From: an uncultured Clostridium sp.
Lineage (GTDB): Bacteria; Bacillota_A; Clostridia; TANB77; CAG-508
DNA length: 35,547 nt
Reading direction: 5' to 3'
Assembly (NCBI GenBank): GCA_948466265.1
Contig: CAOJZU010000015.1
Coordinates: 1-35,547 of the forward strand
Below the pieces are notes generated by a model. That model worked only from the letters and a program-made list of their open reading frames with translations. It did no database searches and was not told the origin of the DNA. Below, in pieces: positions 1-8,608 of the stretch; the stretch's first letter is position 1; each line of letters starts with the position of its first letter. Position numbers and translations under genes: made by a program.

Positions 1-60
1 CAATTAATTTTATCTATGCGATTTTCAGTGTACTAATCTTTTATTATTACACTATATACT

Positions 61-176
61 TTTGGTGACTATAACATAAGGGTAATACCTGTTCCCATGC
101 CGAACACAGAAGTCAAGCCTTATGTGCCGAAAATACTTGCGGATTTCTCTGCTGGAAAGATAGGTCGTCGCCAAAT
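61..176 (+). rRNA. rrf: 5S ribosomal RNA
   Basis: This is the 5S rRNA of the large ribosomal subunit. The conserved core 'CCCATGCCGAACACAGAAG' is visible around 94-112, and the TTTGG/CCAAA ends pair at 61-65 and 171-175. About 116 nt is normal for Firmicutes. The 60 nt before it would be the 23S-5S spacer, so the window opens at the end of an rRNA operon. Boundaries are good to a few bases. Confidence 0.95.
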
Positions 177-190
177 TTTTTTATGTTTTA

Positions 191-220
191 AAATGTCCAA
201 TTAGGACATTTATTTTTTTT
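191..220 (+). terminator. rRNA operon terminator
   Basis: An 8-bp stem AAATGTCC / GGACATTT (191-198, 204-211) with a 5-nt loop is followed by ATTTTTTTT. It lies 15 nt after the 5S gene and should end the rRNA transcript before the mraZ promoter. Confidence 0.85.
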
Positions 221-239
221 AAATTTTTTAAAAAAACTA

Positions 240-268
240 TTGCATTTTTAATAGATTTATATTAAAAT
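240..268 (+). promoter_or_regulatory. mraZ promoter (SigA type)
   Basis: The -35 box TTGCAT (240-245) and -10 box TAAAAT (263-268) are separated by 17 bp. The predicted transcript would start near 275, just before the MraZ operator repeats, so the ATG at 267 cannot be the mraZ start. Confidence 0.6.
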
Positions 269-277
269 GGTATCGAA

Positions 278-303
278 GTGGAGGAAAGTGGTAGAAAGTG
301 TCA
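278..303 (+). promoter_or_regulatory. MraZ operator repeats
   Basis: Three direct repeats GTGGAG, GTGGTA and GTGTCA start at 278, 288 and 298, a period of exactly 10 bp (one helical turn). MraZ is known to bind GTG(G/T)-type repeats in its own promoter region and repress the cluster. Their position just downstream of the promoter and before the start codon fits autoregulation. The third repeat is the weakest match. Confidence 0.7.
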
Positions 304-329
304 CAAAAATGATAGGAGGTGGAACATCG

Positions 330-758
330 GTGTTTATAGGTGAATATGAGCATTCTGCTGATACCAAAGGCAGAGTAATAATGCCAGCAAAGTTAAGAGA
401 CGACATAGGGGAAAAATTCATCTTAACAAAAGGACTTGATGGATGCCTTTTTGCTTATTCACAAACCGAATGGTTAAACTTCGAAGAAAAACTAAAAACA
501 CTTCCGCTTACAAATAAAAATGCTAGAGATTTCGTAAGATTTTTCCTATCAGGAGCTATCGAGTGTGAAATCGATAAGCAAGGAAGATTTTTAATTCCAA
601 GTAATTTACGCGAGTATGCTAAATTAGACAAAGAAATTATTGTGCTTGGAGTTGGTACAAGAATAGAAATCTGGAATAAAGAAACATGGAAGAATGGACA
701 ACAAAATATTTCTGCAGATGAAATTGCAGAAAATATGGACACATTTTTAGGTATATAA
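330..758 (+). CDS. mraZ: Transcriptional regulator MraZ
   Basis: MraZ is a double AbrB-fold (SpoVT-like) DNA-binding protein that represses the division and cell wall cluster. The GTG start at 330 is chosen because it follows AGGAGGT (314-320) and gives the canonical N-terminus FIGEYEHS; starts further upstream lie over the operator. The 142 residues match the family length. The two repeats are visible as '[11 protein letters not shown]' near residue 11 and '[11 protein letters not shown]' near residue 83. rsmH and ftsL follow on the same strand. It contains no in-frame CGG and no frameshift; its CGC (LREY) is read as Arg. Confidence 0.95.
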   Translation: MFIGEYEHSADTKGRVIMPAKLRDDIGEKFILTKGLDGCLFAYSQTEWLNFEEKLKTLPLTNKNARDFVRFFLSGAIECEIDKQGRFLIPSNLREYAKLDKEIIVLGVGTRIEIWNKETWKNGQQNISADEIAENMDTFLGI

Positions 759-780
759 CTTGCAAAAGTTTATATAAATA

Positions 781-956
781 AACAAAAGATGGCGAAACAA
801 AAGATAAAACCTTAATGATTACAAAAGAGAAATTAAAAAAACAAAAGAAATTCAGAGAAAAACAAAAGAAAATTTAAACTTTATTACTAAGGAAAAAATT
901 AAAAATAAACAAAAGAATTATAAATCAAAAGATAAAATTAAACTAAAAACAAAAGA
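781..956 (+). repeat. ACAAAAGA repeat cluster between mraZ and rsmH
   Basis: The 281-nt gap between mraZ and rsmH holds no credible gene but eight near-identical AACAAAAGA copies starting at 781, 796, 820, 840, 861, 908, 924 and 948 (820 reads TACAAAAGA, 924 reads ATCAAAAGA). Two more copies sit at 1975 and 1995, between rsmH and ftsL. Short lysine-rich reading frames here, such as a 20-codon frame from 815, are a by-product of the A-rich repeats. The spacing is irregular (15-47 nt), unlike a tandem array. Function unknown. Confidence 0.6.
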
Positions 957-969
957 ATATAGAAATGTG

Positions 970-1005
970 TTACAGCTGGTAGACTTTTAGATTTGCCAGC
1001 TGTAA
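970..1005 (+). other. Hairpin in the rsmH leader
   Basis: A perfect 10-bp inverted repeat TTACAGCTGG / CCAGCTGTAA (970-979, 996-1005) with a 16-nt loop is followed by TGTTTTTA. It ends 34 nt before the rsmH start. It could be a weak terminator or attenuator between mraZ and rsmH, or an RNA-stability element. The T-run is poor for a strong terminator. Confidence 0.5.
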
Positions 1006-1039
1006 TGTTTTTAACAAAAAAAGATTTAAGGAGAAAGAG

Positions 1040-1975
1040 TTGGAATTTGTACATAAGCCAGTAATGCTAGAAGAATGCATAGAAGGATTAAATATAAAGC
1101 AAAATGGAATATATGTAGATGGAACTATTCGGAGGTGCAGGACATAGCTTTGAAATTGCAAAAAAATTAAATAATACTGGATTACTAATTGGAATTGATA
1201 GAGATGAAGATGCTCTGAAAGTTTCTAAAGAAAAGTTATCAAGTTTCAATAATATAAAATATATACATGGAAACCATGATGATATAAAATGTATACTAGA
1301 AGAATTGGAAATAGATCGGAGTAGACGGTATTCTTCTAGATCTTGGCGTATCATCATATCAAATAGATACAAAATCACGTGGATTTACTTATATGGCCGA
1401 TGATGCAGATCTAGACATGAGAATGGATAAAACATCAAAACTCACAGCCAAATATATTATAAATGAATATTCAGAAGAAAAATTATATGACATTATAAAT
1501 AAATATGGAGAAGAAAGATTTGCAAGAAGTATTGCAAGGAATATATGTATTGCAAGAGAAGAAAAAGCAATAGAAAAGGCAGGAGAATTAGTAGGAATTA
1601 TAAGGAAGAGTATACCTGCTAAATTTCAAGACTTACGGACATCCTGCAAAAAAGACATTTCAAGCCATAAGGATTGAAGTAAATAATGAAATTGAACCTT
1701 TATACGATACTATAATTTCAGCAATAAATTTACTAAAACCACATGGAAGGCTATGTACTATAACTTTTCATTCTCTAGAGGATAGGTTAGTTAAAAATGC
1801 ATATACAAAAGCAACTGGAATATGTACGTGCTCTAAAGATCTTCCATACTGTGTATGTGGAGCAATAAAACTTGGAAGAACTATCAATAAAAAGCCAATT
1901 ATTGTAAGTGAAAAGGAGCAAAAAGAAAATTCTAGAGCAAAGTCAGCAAAACTTAGAATTTTTGAGAGGATTTAA
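1040..1975 (+). CDS. rsmH: 16S rRNA m4C1402 methyltransferase RsmH, interrupted by three CGG +1 sites
   Basis: RsmH methylates N4 of C1402 in the 16S rRNA decoding centre using S-adenosylmethionine. The TTG start at 1040 follows AAGGAGA. Three extra C bases at 1130, 1317 and 1636 each make an in-frame CGG. Skipping them gives one 310-residue protein, the usual family length, with SAM motif I 'DGTIGGAGHS' (Gly31 at the first site), '[17 protein letters not shown]' (Gly93 at the second), '[16 protein letters not shown]' (Gly199 at the third) and '[14 protein letters not shown]'. Read without shifting, the frame stops shortly after the first CGG. Preceding codons are ATT, GAT and TTA. It sits between mraZ and ftsL as in most Firmicutes. 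The protein identity is certain; how it is decoded is the open question. Confidence 0.93.
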
Positions 1976-2018
1976 ACAAAAGAATTTATATATAAACAAA
2001 AGAGAGGAGGTAAGGCAT

Positions 2019-2525
2019 ATGGCATATACAAGAGCATATCAATATGAAACAAGTCCTAGAAAATTAAAACCAGAATATGAGCCAGTAAAAAGAACATATC
2101 CTAAAAAAAGTACAGCAAGAAGAATTAGTAGAGTAGAAGAATCAAAAAAACTTAAAGCCATGTATAGAAAAATAACTATGTATGTTGCTATATGCTTTAT
2201 AGGACTCTTTGTAATTAGTTATAGATACTCTTTAATAGATGATACACATAAGGAACTTAAACAAGAAGAAGCAAAACTTGCATTACTTGAAAAAGAAACT
2301 ACTCAATTAGAAGCTAATATTGAAAGTAGTTTAAATTTAAAGAAAATAGAAGAAGATGCAAGGACAATGTTAGGTATGAGCGAACCTAGCGCAGAACAAA
2401 AAGTATATATTTCACTTCCAAAAACAGATCATATAGAAACGAGCACAGAAGAAGTAAAATCAAATGCTTCAGAAGAAAATTGGTTTTTAACTTTAATAAA
2501 TAAAATTGCTAAAAATTTTAAATAA
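2019..2525 (+). CDS. ftsL: FtsL-like cell division protein
   Basis: This 168-residue protein has a basic cytoplasmic N-terminus (about residues 1-50), one membrane segment 'ITMYVAICFIGLFVISY' (about 52-68), then an extracytoplasmic coiled coil with heptads (KELKQEEAKLALLEKETTQLEANIE) and the FtsL/DivIC-like 'KIEEDARTMLGMSEP'. FtsL recruits and activates the septal peptidoglycan synthase with DivIB and DivIC. The ATG at 2019 is chosen because of the strong GAGAGGAGG before it; an upstream start at 1908 would overlap rsmH. It follows rsmH by 43 nt. The penicillin-binding protein and mur genes that usually follow are absent here, so the cluster is cut short. Confidence 0.85.
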   Translation: MAYTRAYQYETSPRKLKPEYEPVKRTYPKKSTARRISRVEESKKLKAMYRKITMYVAICFIGLFVISYRYSLIDDTHKELKQEEAKLALLEKETTQLEANIESSLNLKKIEEDARTMLGMSEPSAEQKVYISLPKTDHIETSTEEVKSNASEENWFLTLINKIAKNFK

Positions 2526-2541
2526 AAAATGAATATTTTAA

Positions 2542-2570
2542 TTGACATTAGGTTAAATTTAATATATGAT
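2542..2570 (+). promoter_or_regulatory. Promoter of the FxLYD-like gene
   Basis: TTGACA (2542-2547) and TATGAT (2565-2570) are spaced by 17 bp, 40 nt before the start at 2611. Confidence 0.7.
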
Positions 2571-2610
2571 TAGAATTAATTAGTAAACTATTAGGAGGAA
2601 AAAAACAAGT

Positions 2611-3108
2611 ATGAAAAAAATAAAAGTAGATACTAAAAGATTAGGAGTATTACTAGGAATTGTTGTTTTAATAATAGTCATTATAACTATAGCAGTAAGT
2701 AGCAATAAAGATGATAAAAAACCTACAGAAGGAGATTCTGAAGGTGGAACATCAGTAGTAGAAGGAAAAAAACTTTCTGAGAAAAAAGAATATAAAGGAT
2801 TAGAAATTTCAAATGTTAAATTTTCAGTAGGGGAAAGCTTAACTGAATTAACAGCTGAAGTTGTTAATAATTCTGGAAGTGATACAGTAGGTCAATATAT
2901 AAATTTCAATGTATTAGATAAAGATGGAAATAAAGTGATGCCAGTTGGTGGATATATAGATCCAATAAAAGTAGGAGAAAGTACAAATATATCTACAAGA
3001 TTCCCATCAAATGGTAAGGAAGCTAGCTTTTATGATGTAGAGATAACAGAACAAAGAGATGAGGAACCACAAGATAATGGAAATCAAGAAGAAGGTAATA
3101 ATGATTAA
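2611..3108 (+). CDS. Membrane-anchored FxLYD-like exported protein
   Basis: The 165-residue protein has a basic N-terminus, one strong membrane segment (residues about 12-29, GVLLGIVVLIIVIITIAV) with no lipobox cysteine, a charged low-complexity linker, and one beta-rich domain (about 60-152). The pattern 'YKGLEISNVKFSVGESLTELTAEVVNNSGSD...INFNVLDKDG' resembles the FxLYD domain of surface proteins, which has no known enzymatic role. The C-terminus is acidic. The start follows AGGAGGAAAAAAACAAGT. It is a single-gene unit with its own promoter and terminator. The domain call rests on pattern only. Confidence 0.7.
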   Translation: MKKIKVDTKRLGVLLGIVVLIIVIITIAVSSNKDDKKPTEGDSEGGTSVVEGKKLSEKKEYKGLEISNVKFSVGESLTELTAEVVNNSGSDTVGQYINFNVLDKDGNKVMPVGGYIDPIKVGESTNISTRFPSNGKEASFYDVEITEQRDEEPQDNGNQEEGNND

Positions 3109-3130
3109 AGAATTAAAATACAAGTAATAT

Positions 3131-3162
3131 AAAAAATAGATGCGAAAAAGCATCTATTTTTT
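3131..3162 (+). terminator. Terminator of the FxLYD-like gene
   Basis: The stem AAAAAATAGATGC / GCATCTATTTTTT with loop GAAAAA ends in a T-run, 23 nt after the stop codon. Confidence 0.9.
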
Positions 3163-3174
3163 ATGCCTAAAACA

Positions 3175-3203
3175 TTGACTTTATATCTAAAAAATGGTAA
3201 AAT
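3175..3203 (+). promoter_or_regulatory. str operon promoter
   Basis: TTGACT (3175-3180) and TAAAAT (3198-3203) with a 17-bp spacer precede a leader of about 125 nt before rpsL. Confidence 0.7.
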
Positions 3204-3209
3204 AAATAG

Positions 3210-3335
3210 CGTTGGTTTTACGGAACTAACAAATTCAAGAAAAACAAGACTGAGGTTTTGTTAGCTATTAACACTTTGGGTGTTACAGTTAGTTAATCCG
3301 AAGTAAAGAAAATCACGAATGGAGGTGAAATTTAA
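3210..3335 (+). promoter_or_regulatory. Structured leader of rpsL
   Basis: The untranslated leader of the str operon carries two hairpins: CTAACAAA / TTTGTTAG (3226-3233, 3257-3264) and TAACAC / GTGTTA (3269-3274, 3280-3285). The ribosome site GGAGGTGA follows at 3321. Ribosomal-protein operons often use such leaders for feedback control, so a leader of this length is suggestive. I do not recognise it as a named motif. Confidence 0.45.
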
Positions 3336-3749
3336 GTGCCAACAATTAATCAATTAGTAAGAAAAGGGAGAAAATCTTCAAGTGCTAAATCAACAGCACC
3401 CGCATTACAACATGGATTTAACTCTAAGAAAAACAGAGTAACAGATAGTAGATCTCCTCAAAAAAGAGGTGTTTGTACAGTAGTAAAAACAGTTACTCCA
3501 AAGAAGCCAAACTCAGCTTTAAGAAAAGTTGCCAGAGTTAGACTTTCAAATGGATATGAAGTTACATCATATATACCAGGAGAAGGACACAATCTACAAG
3601 AGCATAGCGTTGTTCTAATAAGAGGCGGAAGGGTAAAAGACTTACCAGGTGTTAGATACCATATAATAAGAGGTACACTAGACACAGCAGGAGTTAAGGA
3701 CAGAATGCAAGCTCGTTCTAAGTATGGAGCTAAGAAACCTAAAAAATAA
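3336..3749 (+). CDS. rpsL: 30S ribosomal protein S12
   Basis: S12 lies at the decoding centre of the small subunit and controls accuracy; it is the target of streptomycin resistance mutations. The 137 residues match the family, with '[17 protein letters not shown]' (about 51-67), the Lys-rich streptomycin-site loop and '[26 protein letters not shown]' near 85-110. The GTG start follows GGAGGTGA. It is the first gene of the str operon with no frameshift. Its CGG trinucleotides, for example in GGC GGA, are out of frame. It is noteworthy because S12 sequence affects frameshift fidelity, yet nothing here looks unusual. Confidence 0.98.
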   Translation: MPTINQLVRKGRKSSSAKSTAPALQHGFNSKKNRVTDSRSPQKRGVCTVVKTVTPKKPNSALRKVARVRLSNGYEVTSYIPGEGHNLQEHSVVLIRGGRVKDLPGVRYHIIRGTLDTAGVKDRMQARSKYGAKKPKK

Positions 3750-3902
3750 AAAAATCAAACTTAACTGTGCTTATAATACTTACTAAATTTAAGGTACTTA
3801 AATTTGATATAGATTATATGCACTTACGGGGGAAGGAATTTCCCAGAGTAACTTTAGATGTTTTTTATAAACATCAAATCTTTAAAAAAGGAGTGAAGAA
3901 TA
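3750..3902 (+). other. rpsL-rpsG spacer with hairpin
   Basis: This 153-nt spacer contains the inverted repeat GATGTTTTTTATAAACATC (about 3858-3876) shortly before the rpsG ribosome site AAAAAAGGAGTG. In many bacteria S7 represses its operon by binding the spacer ahead of its own gene, so this is the expected place for such an element. A short reading frame across it (from 3767) overlaps rpsG and looks spurious. Confidence 0.35.
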
Positions 3903-4373
3903 GTGCCAAGAAAAGGATATATAGCAAAAAGAGATGTATTACCAGATCCAATATATAATAGCAAAATTGTTACTAAATTAATTAACAATATAATGTTAGA
4001 TGGTAAGAAATCTGTTGCTCAAAAAATAGTTTATGATGCATTTGATATCATAAAAGAAAAAGAGCAAAAAGAACCACTAGAAGTTTTTGAAACAGCACTT
4101 GATAGTATAATGCCAGTTCTTGAAGTAAAAGCTAGACGTGTTGGTGGTGCAACATATCAAGTACCATTAGAAATTAGACCTGAAAGAAGACAAACTTTAG
4201 GTTTAAGATGGCTAGTAGGATATGCAAGAAAAAGACATGAAAAAACAATGGCTGAAAAATTAGCAGGTGAAATTATTGATGCAGTGGCTGGAAACGGTGG
4301 AGCATTTAAGAAAAAAGAAGATACACATAGAATGGCAGAAGCTAATAGGGCTTTCGCACATTACAAGTTTTAA
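3903..4373 (+). CDS. rpsG: 30S ribosomal protein S7
   Basis: S7 nucleates assembly of the 30S head and contacts E-site tRNA. The 156 residues are the standard length, beginning '[15 protein letters not shown]', with '[16 protein letters not shown]' near residue 30 and '[20 protein letters not shown]' near 78-97, all family hallmarks. The GTG start follows AAAAAAGGAGTG. It is the second gene of the str operon and ends 19 nt before fusA. No in-frame CGG. Confidence 0.98.
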   Translation: MPRKGYIAKRDVLPDPIYNSKIVTKLINNIMLDGKKSVAQKIVYDAFDIIKEKEQKEPLEVFETALDSIMPVLEVKARRVGGATYQVPLEIRPERRQTLGLRWLVGYARKRHEKTMAEKLAGEIIDAVAGNGGAFKKKEDTHRMAEANRAFAHYKF

Positions 4374-4392
4374 CAAATAGGAGGATAAAAAA

Positions 4393-6477
4393 GTGTCAGG
4401 TAGAGAATATTCGTTAGAAAAAACAAGAAATATAGGAATAATGGCACACATAGATGCAGGAAAAACTACAACTACTGAGAGAATACTTTTCTATACAGGA
4501 AAGACTCATAAAATAGGTGAAGTTCATGAAGGTGCAGCAACAATGGACTGGATGGTTCAAGAACAAGAAAGAGGTATTACAATTACATCTGCTGCAACAA
4601 CATGTTTTTGGAAAGATCATAGAGTTAATATAATTGATACTCCAGGACACGTTGATTTCACAGTAGAAGTTGAAAGATCATTAAGAGTACTTGACGGTTC
4701 TGTATTAGTTCTTGCAGCTAAGGGTGGAGTTCAACCACAGTCAGAGACTGTTTGGAGACAAGCTGAAAAATATCATGTACCAACAATGTCATATGTAAAT
4801 AAAATGGACACTACTGGTGCAGATTTCTATGCTTGTGTAGAACAAATATCATCAAGATTAGGAGCAAATCCTGTTCCAATTCAATTACCAGTTGGAGCTG
4901 AAGAAAACTTTAAGGGTATTGTAGACCTAATAAAAATGAAAGCATTTATTCATAAAGATGATTTAGGAAAAGAAATTGAAATTACAGATATTCCTGATGA
5001 TTTAAAAGCAAAAGCTGAAGAGTATAGAAGCAAAATGATAGAAGCTGTAGCAGAACAAGATGATGAATTAATGATGAAATACCTAGATGGAGAAGAACTT
5101 ACTGAGGAAGAAATTAATAAAGGTATTCGTCTTGGGACACTTGCTTGCAAAATGATTCCAGTTTGCTGTGGTTCTTCATATAAAAATAAAGGTGTTCAAG
5201 AGCTTTTAAATGCTGTTGTAGAATATATGCCATCACCATTAGATATACCAGCTATAAAAGGTAAAACATTAGATGGAGAAGAAACAGAAAGAAAAGCATC
5301 TGATTCAGAGCCATTCTCAGCATTAGCATTTAAAATTGCAACTGATCCATTTGTAGGAAAATTATGCTTCATAAGAGTTTATTCAGGAACACTTGAATCA
5401 GGAACAACAGTATTAAATGCAAACAAAGATAAAAAAGAAAGAATAGGAAGACTTCTTCAAATGCACTCAAATCACAGAGAAGATATTGATAAAGTATATT
5501 CAGGTGATATTGCAGCAGCAGTAGGATTAAAAGAGGTTGGAACAGGGGATACTCTATGTGATCCAAGCCACCCAGTAATTCTAGAAGAAATGGAATTCCC
5601 AGAGCCAGTTATTGATATAGCTATAGAGCCTAAAGACAAAGTAGCACAAGAAAAAATGGGTATAGCTTTAGCAAAACTTGCAGAAGAAGACCCAACTTTC
5701 AAAACACATACAGATCATGAAACAGGTCAAACAATTATCGCAGGAATGGGTGAATTACACCTAGATATCATTGTAGACAGATTAAAAAGAGAATTCAAAG
5801 TAGAATGTAACGTTGGTAAACCACAAGTTGCATACAAAGAAACAATTAGAAACGCTGTAAGAGTTGAAGGAAAATTCATTCGTCAATCTGGTGGACGTGG
5901 ACAATATGGTCACGTATGGTTAGAAATGGAACCATTAGAGCCAGGTTCGGGAATAGAATTTGAAAGCAAGATCGTAGGTGGTGTAGTTCCAAAAGAATAC
6001 ATCAAACCAGTTGAAGAAGGTATAAGAGAAGCTGCTGAATCAGGAGTTATTGCTGGATACCCAGTTATAGACTTCAAAGCAACATTAGTAGATGGTTCTT
6101 ATCATGATGTCGACTCTTCAGAAATGGCATTCAAAATTGCAGGTTCAATGGCATTTAAAGAAGGTGCTAAACAAGGTAAATCAGTTATCCTAGAACCTAT
6201 AATGAAAGTTGAAGTAACAGTACCAGAAGAATACATGGGAGATGTTATAGGAGACGTTAACTCAAGACGTGGAAGAATGGAAGGAATGGAAGCAAGAAGT
6301 GGTAGTCAAATAATAAGAGGATTTATTCCACTTTCAGAAATGTTTGGTTACGCAACTGATCTTCGTTCTAAAACACAAGGTAGAGGAACATATGCAATGG
6401 AGCCAAGTCACTATGAAGAGGTTCCAAAATCTGTACTTGAGACAATTGTTGCATCTAGAGTTAAGAAAGAAGATTAA
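4393..6477 (+). CDS. fusA: Elongation factor G
   Basis: EF-G is the GTPase that drives ribosomal translocation and, with RRF, ribosome recycling. The 694 residues match the family. The P-loop '[12 protein letters not shown]' lies at about 18-29, '[11 protein letters not shown]' (switch I) at about 60, 'DTPGHVDF' (G3) near 83-90 and 'NKMD' (G4) near 136-139, followed by domains II-V. The GTG start follows AGGAGGATAAAAAA. The gene has many GGA and GGT codons but no extra C anywhere, and its CGG trinucleotides are all out of frame. This is the best internal evidence that the CGG interruptions elsewhere are not random read errors. Confidence 0.99.
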   Translation: MSGREYSLEKTRNIGIMAHIDAGKTTTTERILFYTGKTHKIGEVHEGAATMDWMVQEQERGITITSAATTCFWKDHRVNIIDTPGHVDFTVEVERSLRVLDGSVLVLAAKGGVQPQSETVWRQAEKYHVPTMSYVNKMDTTGADFYACVEQISSRLGANPVPIQLPVGAEENFKGIVDLIKMKAFIHKDDLGKEIEITDIPDDLKAKAEEYRSKMIEAVAEQDDELMMKYLDGEELTEEEINKGIRLGTLACKMIPVCCGSSYKNKGVQELLNAVVEYMPSPLDIPAIKGKTLDGEETERKASDSEPFSALAFKIATDPFVGKLCFIRVYSGTLESGTTVLNANKDKKERIGRLLQMHSNHREDIDKVYSGDIAAAVGLKEVGTGDTLCDPSHPVILEEMEFPEPVIDIAIEPKDKVAQEKMGIALAKLAEEDPTFKTHTDHETGQTIIAGMGELHLDIIVDRLKREFKVECNVGKPQVAYKETIRNAVRVEGKFIRQSGGRGQYGHVWLEMEPLEPGSGIEFESKIVGGVVPKEYIKPVEEGIREAAESGVIAGYPVIDFKATLVDGSYHDVDSSEMAFKIAGSMAFKEGAKQGKSVILEPIMKVEVTVPEEYMGDVIGDVNSRRGRMEGMEARSGSQIIRGFIPLSEMFGYATDLRSKTQGRGTYAMEPSHYEEVPKSVLETIVASRVKKED

Positions 6478-6504
6478 TTGGAATTAAAAATAATTCTAAA
6501 ATAC

Positions 6505-6533
6505 TTGCTTTTTTTGAAAAAATGTTATAAAAT
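6505..6533 (+). promoter_or_regulatory. tuf promoter and leader
   Basis: TTGCTT (6505-6510) and TAAAAT (6528-6533) are 17 bp apart, giving tuf its own transcript in addition to read-through from fusA. The leader of about 90 nt has a hairpin AAGTTTAG / CTAAACTT (6582-6589, 6595-6602) just ahead of the ribosome site AAGGAGG. Confidence 0.6.
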
Positions 6534-6630
6534 GCGAGTGACTACAAAATATAGTTATTAAATTTTAAAATATATTGCTTAAAGTTTAGGGAAACTAAAC
6601 TTAGGCTCAAATTTAAGGAGGATTTAAAAA

Positions 6631-7833
6631 ATGGCAAAAGCAAAATTTGAAAGAACAAAGCCACACGTTAACATTGGTACAATCGGCCATGTTGACCATG
6701 GAAAAACAACAACAACAGCTGCTATAACAAAAGTGCTTGGTTTACAAGGAAAAGCACAATATACAGCTTATGACAAAATCGATGGAGCACCAGAAGAACA
6801 AGCAAGAGGAATTACAATTAATACAGCACACGTAGAATATGAAACAGATAATAGACACTATGCACACGTTGACTGTCCAGGACACGCAGACTATGTAAAG
6901 AACATGATTACAGGTGCAGCTCAAATGGATGGAGCAATATTAGTTGTTTCAGCAGCAGATGGACCTATGCCTCAAACAAGAGAGCATATCTTACTTGCAA
7001 GACAAGTTGGTGTTAAATATATCGTTGTATACTTAAATAAATGTGACCAAGTAGATGACCCTGAATTATTAGAATTAGTTGAAATGGAAGTTAGAGACTT
7101 ACTTTCAAGCTATGAATTCCCAGGAGACGAGATTCCAATAATAAAAGGATCTTCATTAAAAGTATTAGAGTCTACATCACAAGATCCAAATGCACCTGAA
7201 TATGCATGTATTAACGAATTAATGGCAGAAGTTGATAGATATATACCAACACCTGCTAGACCAGTTGATCAACCATTCTTAATGCCTATCGAAGATGTTA
7301 TGACTATCACAGGACGTGGAACAGTTGTAACTGGTAGAGTAGAAAGAGGAGTTATTAAAGTTGGTGAAGAAGTTGAAATAATCGGTCTTACAACAGAAAG
7401 AAAGAAAACAGTAGTAACAGGACTTGAAATGTTCAGAAAATCACTTGATTCTGCTGAAGCAGGGGATAATGCTGGTGCATTATTAAGAGGAACTCAAAGA
7501 AATGAAATCGAAAGAGGTCAAGTTCTTGCTAAACCAGGAACAATCAATCCACATACAAAATTCAAAGCAGAAGTTTATATCTTAACTAAAGAAGAAGGTG
7601 GAAGACATACACCATTCTTTAATGGATATAGACCACAATTCTATTTCAGAACAACAGACGTTACAGGTGTTATTGATTTACCTGCAGGAACAGAAATGGT
7701 TATGCCAGGAGATAACATCACAATGACAATAGAATTAATCACACCTATAGCTATTGAAAAGGGACTAAACTTCGCTATCCGTGAAGGTGGTAGAACAGTA
7801 GGTTCTGGTATCGTATCTGATATCATTGCTTAA
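6631..7833 (+). CDS. tuf: Elongation factor Tu
   Basis: EF-Tu delivers aminoacyl-tRNA to the ribosomal A site with GTP. The 400 residues are a normal length. The P-loop 'GHVDHGKTT' is at about 18-26, '[13 protein letters not shown]' near 59, '[12 protein letters not shown]' (G3) near 81 and 'NKCDQVDD' (G4) near 136. The ATG follows AAGGAGGATTTAAAA. A strong terminator follows. There is no in-frame CGG or frameshift. Confidence 0.99.
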   Translation: MAKAKFERTKPHVNIGTIGHVDHGKTTTTAAITKVLGLQGKAQYTAYDKIDGAPEEQARGITINTAHVEYETDNRHYAHVDCPGHADYVKNMITGAAQMDGAILVVSAADGPMPQTREHILLARQVGVKYIVVYLNKCDQVDDPELLELVEMEVRDLLSSYEFPGDEIPIIKGSSLKVLESTSQDPNAPEYACINELMAEVDRYIPTPARPVDQPFLMPIEDVMTITGRGTVVTGRVERGVIKVGEEVEIIGLTTERKKTVVTGLEMFRKSLDSAEAGDNAGALLRGTQRNEIERGQVLAKPGTINPHTKFKAEVYILTKEEGGRHTPFFNGYRPQFYFRTTDVTGVIDLPAGTEMVMPGDNITMTIELITPIAIEKGLNFAIREGGRTVGSGIVSDIIA

Positions 7834-7854
7834 GATTTAAGTAAAATATATAAA

Positions 7855-7884
7855 AATGAAGTCTTTAAAAGGCTTCATTTTTTT
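7855..7884 (+). terminator. tuf terminator
   Basis: The stem AATGAAGTC / GGCTTCATT with a T-run ends 22-52 nt after the tuf stop codon. Confidence 0.9.
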
Positions 7885-7907
7885 GTAGGAAAATTATGTA
7901 AAAAAGG

Positions 7908-7936
7908 TTGAAGAATTAATATAAAAATGATATAAT
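7908..7936 (+). promoter_or_regulatory. Strong promoter of orphan gene 7987
   Basis: TTGAAG (7908-7913) and a perfect TATAAT (7931-7936) have a 17-bp spacer. A small stem ACGC / GCGT lies in the leader, and the ribosome site is GAAAGGAG. Confidence 0.8.
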
Positions 7937-7986
7937 ATTATGGTAACAGAAAAACGCCAAGTGCGTAAGGTTGAAAGGAGAGTAAC

Positions 7987-8445
7987 ATGAAGTTAGTTTT
8001 TGATTTCCCACGGAAGGGCGTAGAACCAAATCTCAAGGAGATTAATGATTTCCTTGAAAGGGTAGACTTAAAAAATAAGTCTTTTAGAAGATTTGGCGTC
8101 TACTTTGAAGATATTACTAACAGGAACGGACGGAAATCTAATAAAGGAGAAGCAGTAAAAAAATATCTTTTGACATTTAGGTTTTTTGAAAGCAGAAAAG
8201 AAGAAAAGGCAAATTGCAGGATCGAAATAAAACAGGGATGTTTTGACCTTAATGTACCTGCTGAAAAAATAGCATTAAAGAAGATAGAAATAGATGTATG
8301 CCTGCTGTCATATATTGCGGCACTTAATTTACAAAGCGTTAGATTCTCGGTGGAAGGAGATCTCTTATCTGTCAGAGTAGAATTAGACGACTCTTATCAA
8401 GAACTGATTAATAATCATAGAGAACTGATTTTTCCTAAACAGTAA
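7987..8445 (+). CDS. Orphan protein with CGG gate at codon 9
   Basis: I do not recognise this 152-residue soluble protein. It has no signal or membrane segment and mixes charged helices with beta-like stretches. It has its own strong promoter and terminator, between tuf and plsX. Codon use is less AT-rich than its neighbours, and it uses CGG in frame as Arg twice (8011 and 8131). At the first CGG (codon 9, FPRKG) a +1 shift, the rule in the core genes around it, reads C GGA AGG GCG TAG and ends after 11 residues. Full-length synthesis therefore needs CGG to be read as Arg. Possibly acquired as a single-gene cassette. Confidence 0.75.
   Translation: MKLVFDFPRKGVEPNLKEINDFLERVDLKNKSFRRFGVYFEDITNRNGRKSNKGEAVKKYLLTFRFFESRKEEKANCRIEIKQGCFDLNVPAEKIALKKIEIDVCLLSYIAALNLQSVRFSVEGDLLSVRVELDDSYQELINNHRELIFPKQ
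8011..8023 (+). promoter_or_regulatory. CGG gate: +1 stop three codons after GGA
   Basis: Sequence CGGAAGGGCGTAG at codon 9 of gene 7987. In frame it reads Arg-Lys-Gly-Val. After a +1 slip it reads GGA AGG GCG TAG. The spacing from C to stop is identical at four other sites (8621, 26983 minus, 28136, 29970). Confidence 0.5.
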
Positions 8446-8470
8446 AAAATATGGGAAATATCTCTCTGAA

Positions 8471-8496
8471 AAGGGTGGCGTTTGCCACCCTTTTTG
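8471..8496 (+). terminator. Terminator of gene 7987
   Basis: A 9-bp stem AAGGGTGGC / GCCACCCTT with loop GTTT is followed by further T residues. Confidence 0.92.
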
Positions 8497-8530
8497 GTCT
8501 GTATAATATCCTAGAATAAACATAAAAAAG

Positions 8531-8559
8531 TTGTAAAATTTGGAAGAACATGGTATAAT
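8531..8559 (+). promoter_or_regulatory. Promoter of orphan gene 8609
   Basis: TTGTAA (8531-8536) and TATAAT (8554-8559) with a 17-bp spacer. The leader is about 45 nt. Confidence 0.8.
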
Positions 8560-8608
8560 TAACATAAAGCTCAAAGTAGCATAAAATTTGAAAAAGGAGG
8601 AAGTTCAT

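Noticed and set aside
781..956. Lysine-rich small proteins between mraZ and rsmH (for example from 815).
   Set aside because: They are short, low in complexity, lack clear ribosome sites and arise from the A-rich repeat.
3767..3958. Short frame between rpsL and rpsG.
   Set aside because: It overlaps the true rpsG start, has no ribosome site and no recognisable protein pattern; the region is better read as an operon spacer.
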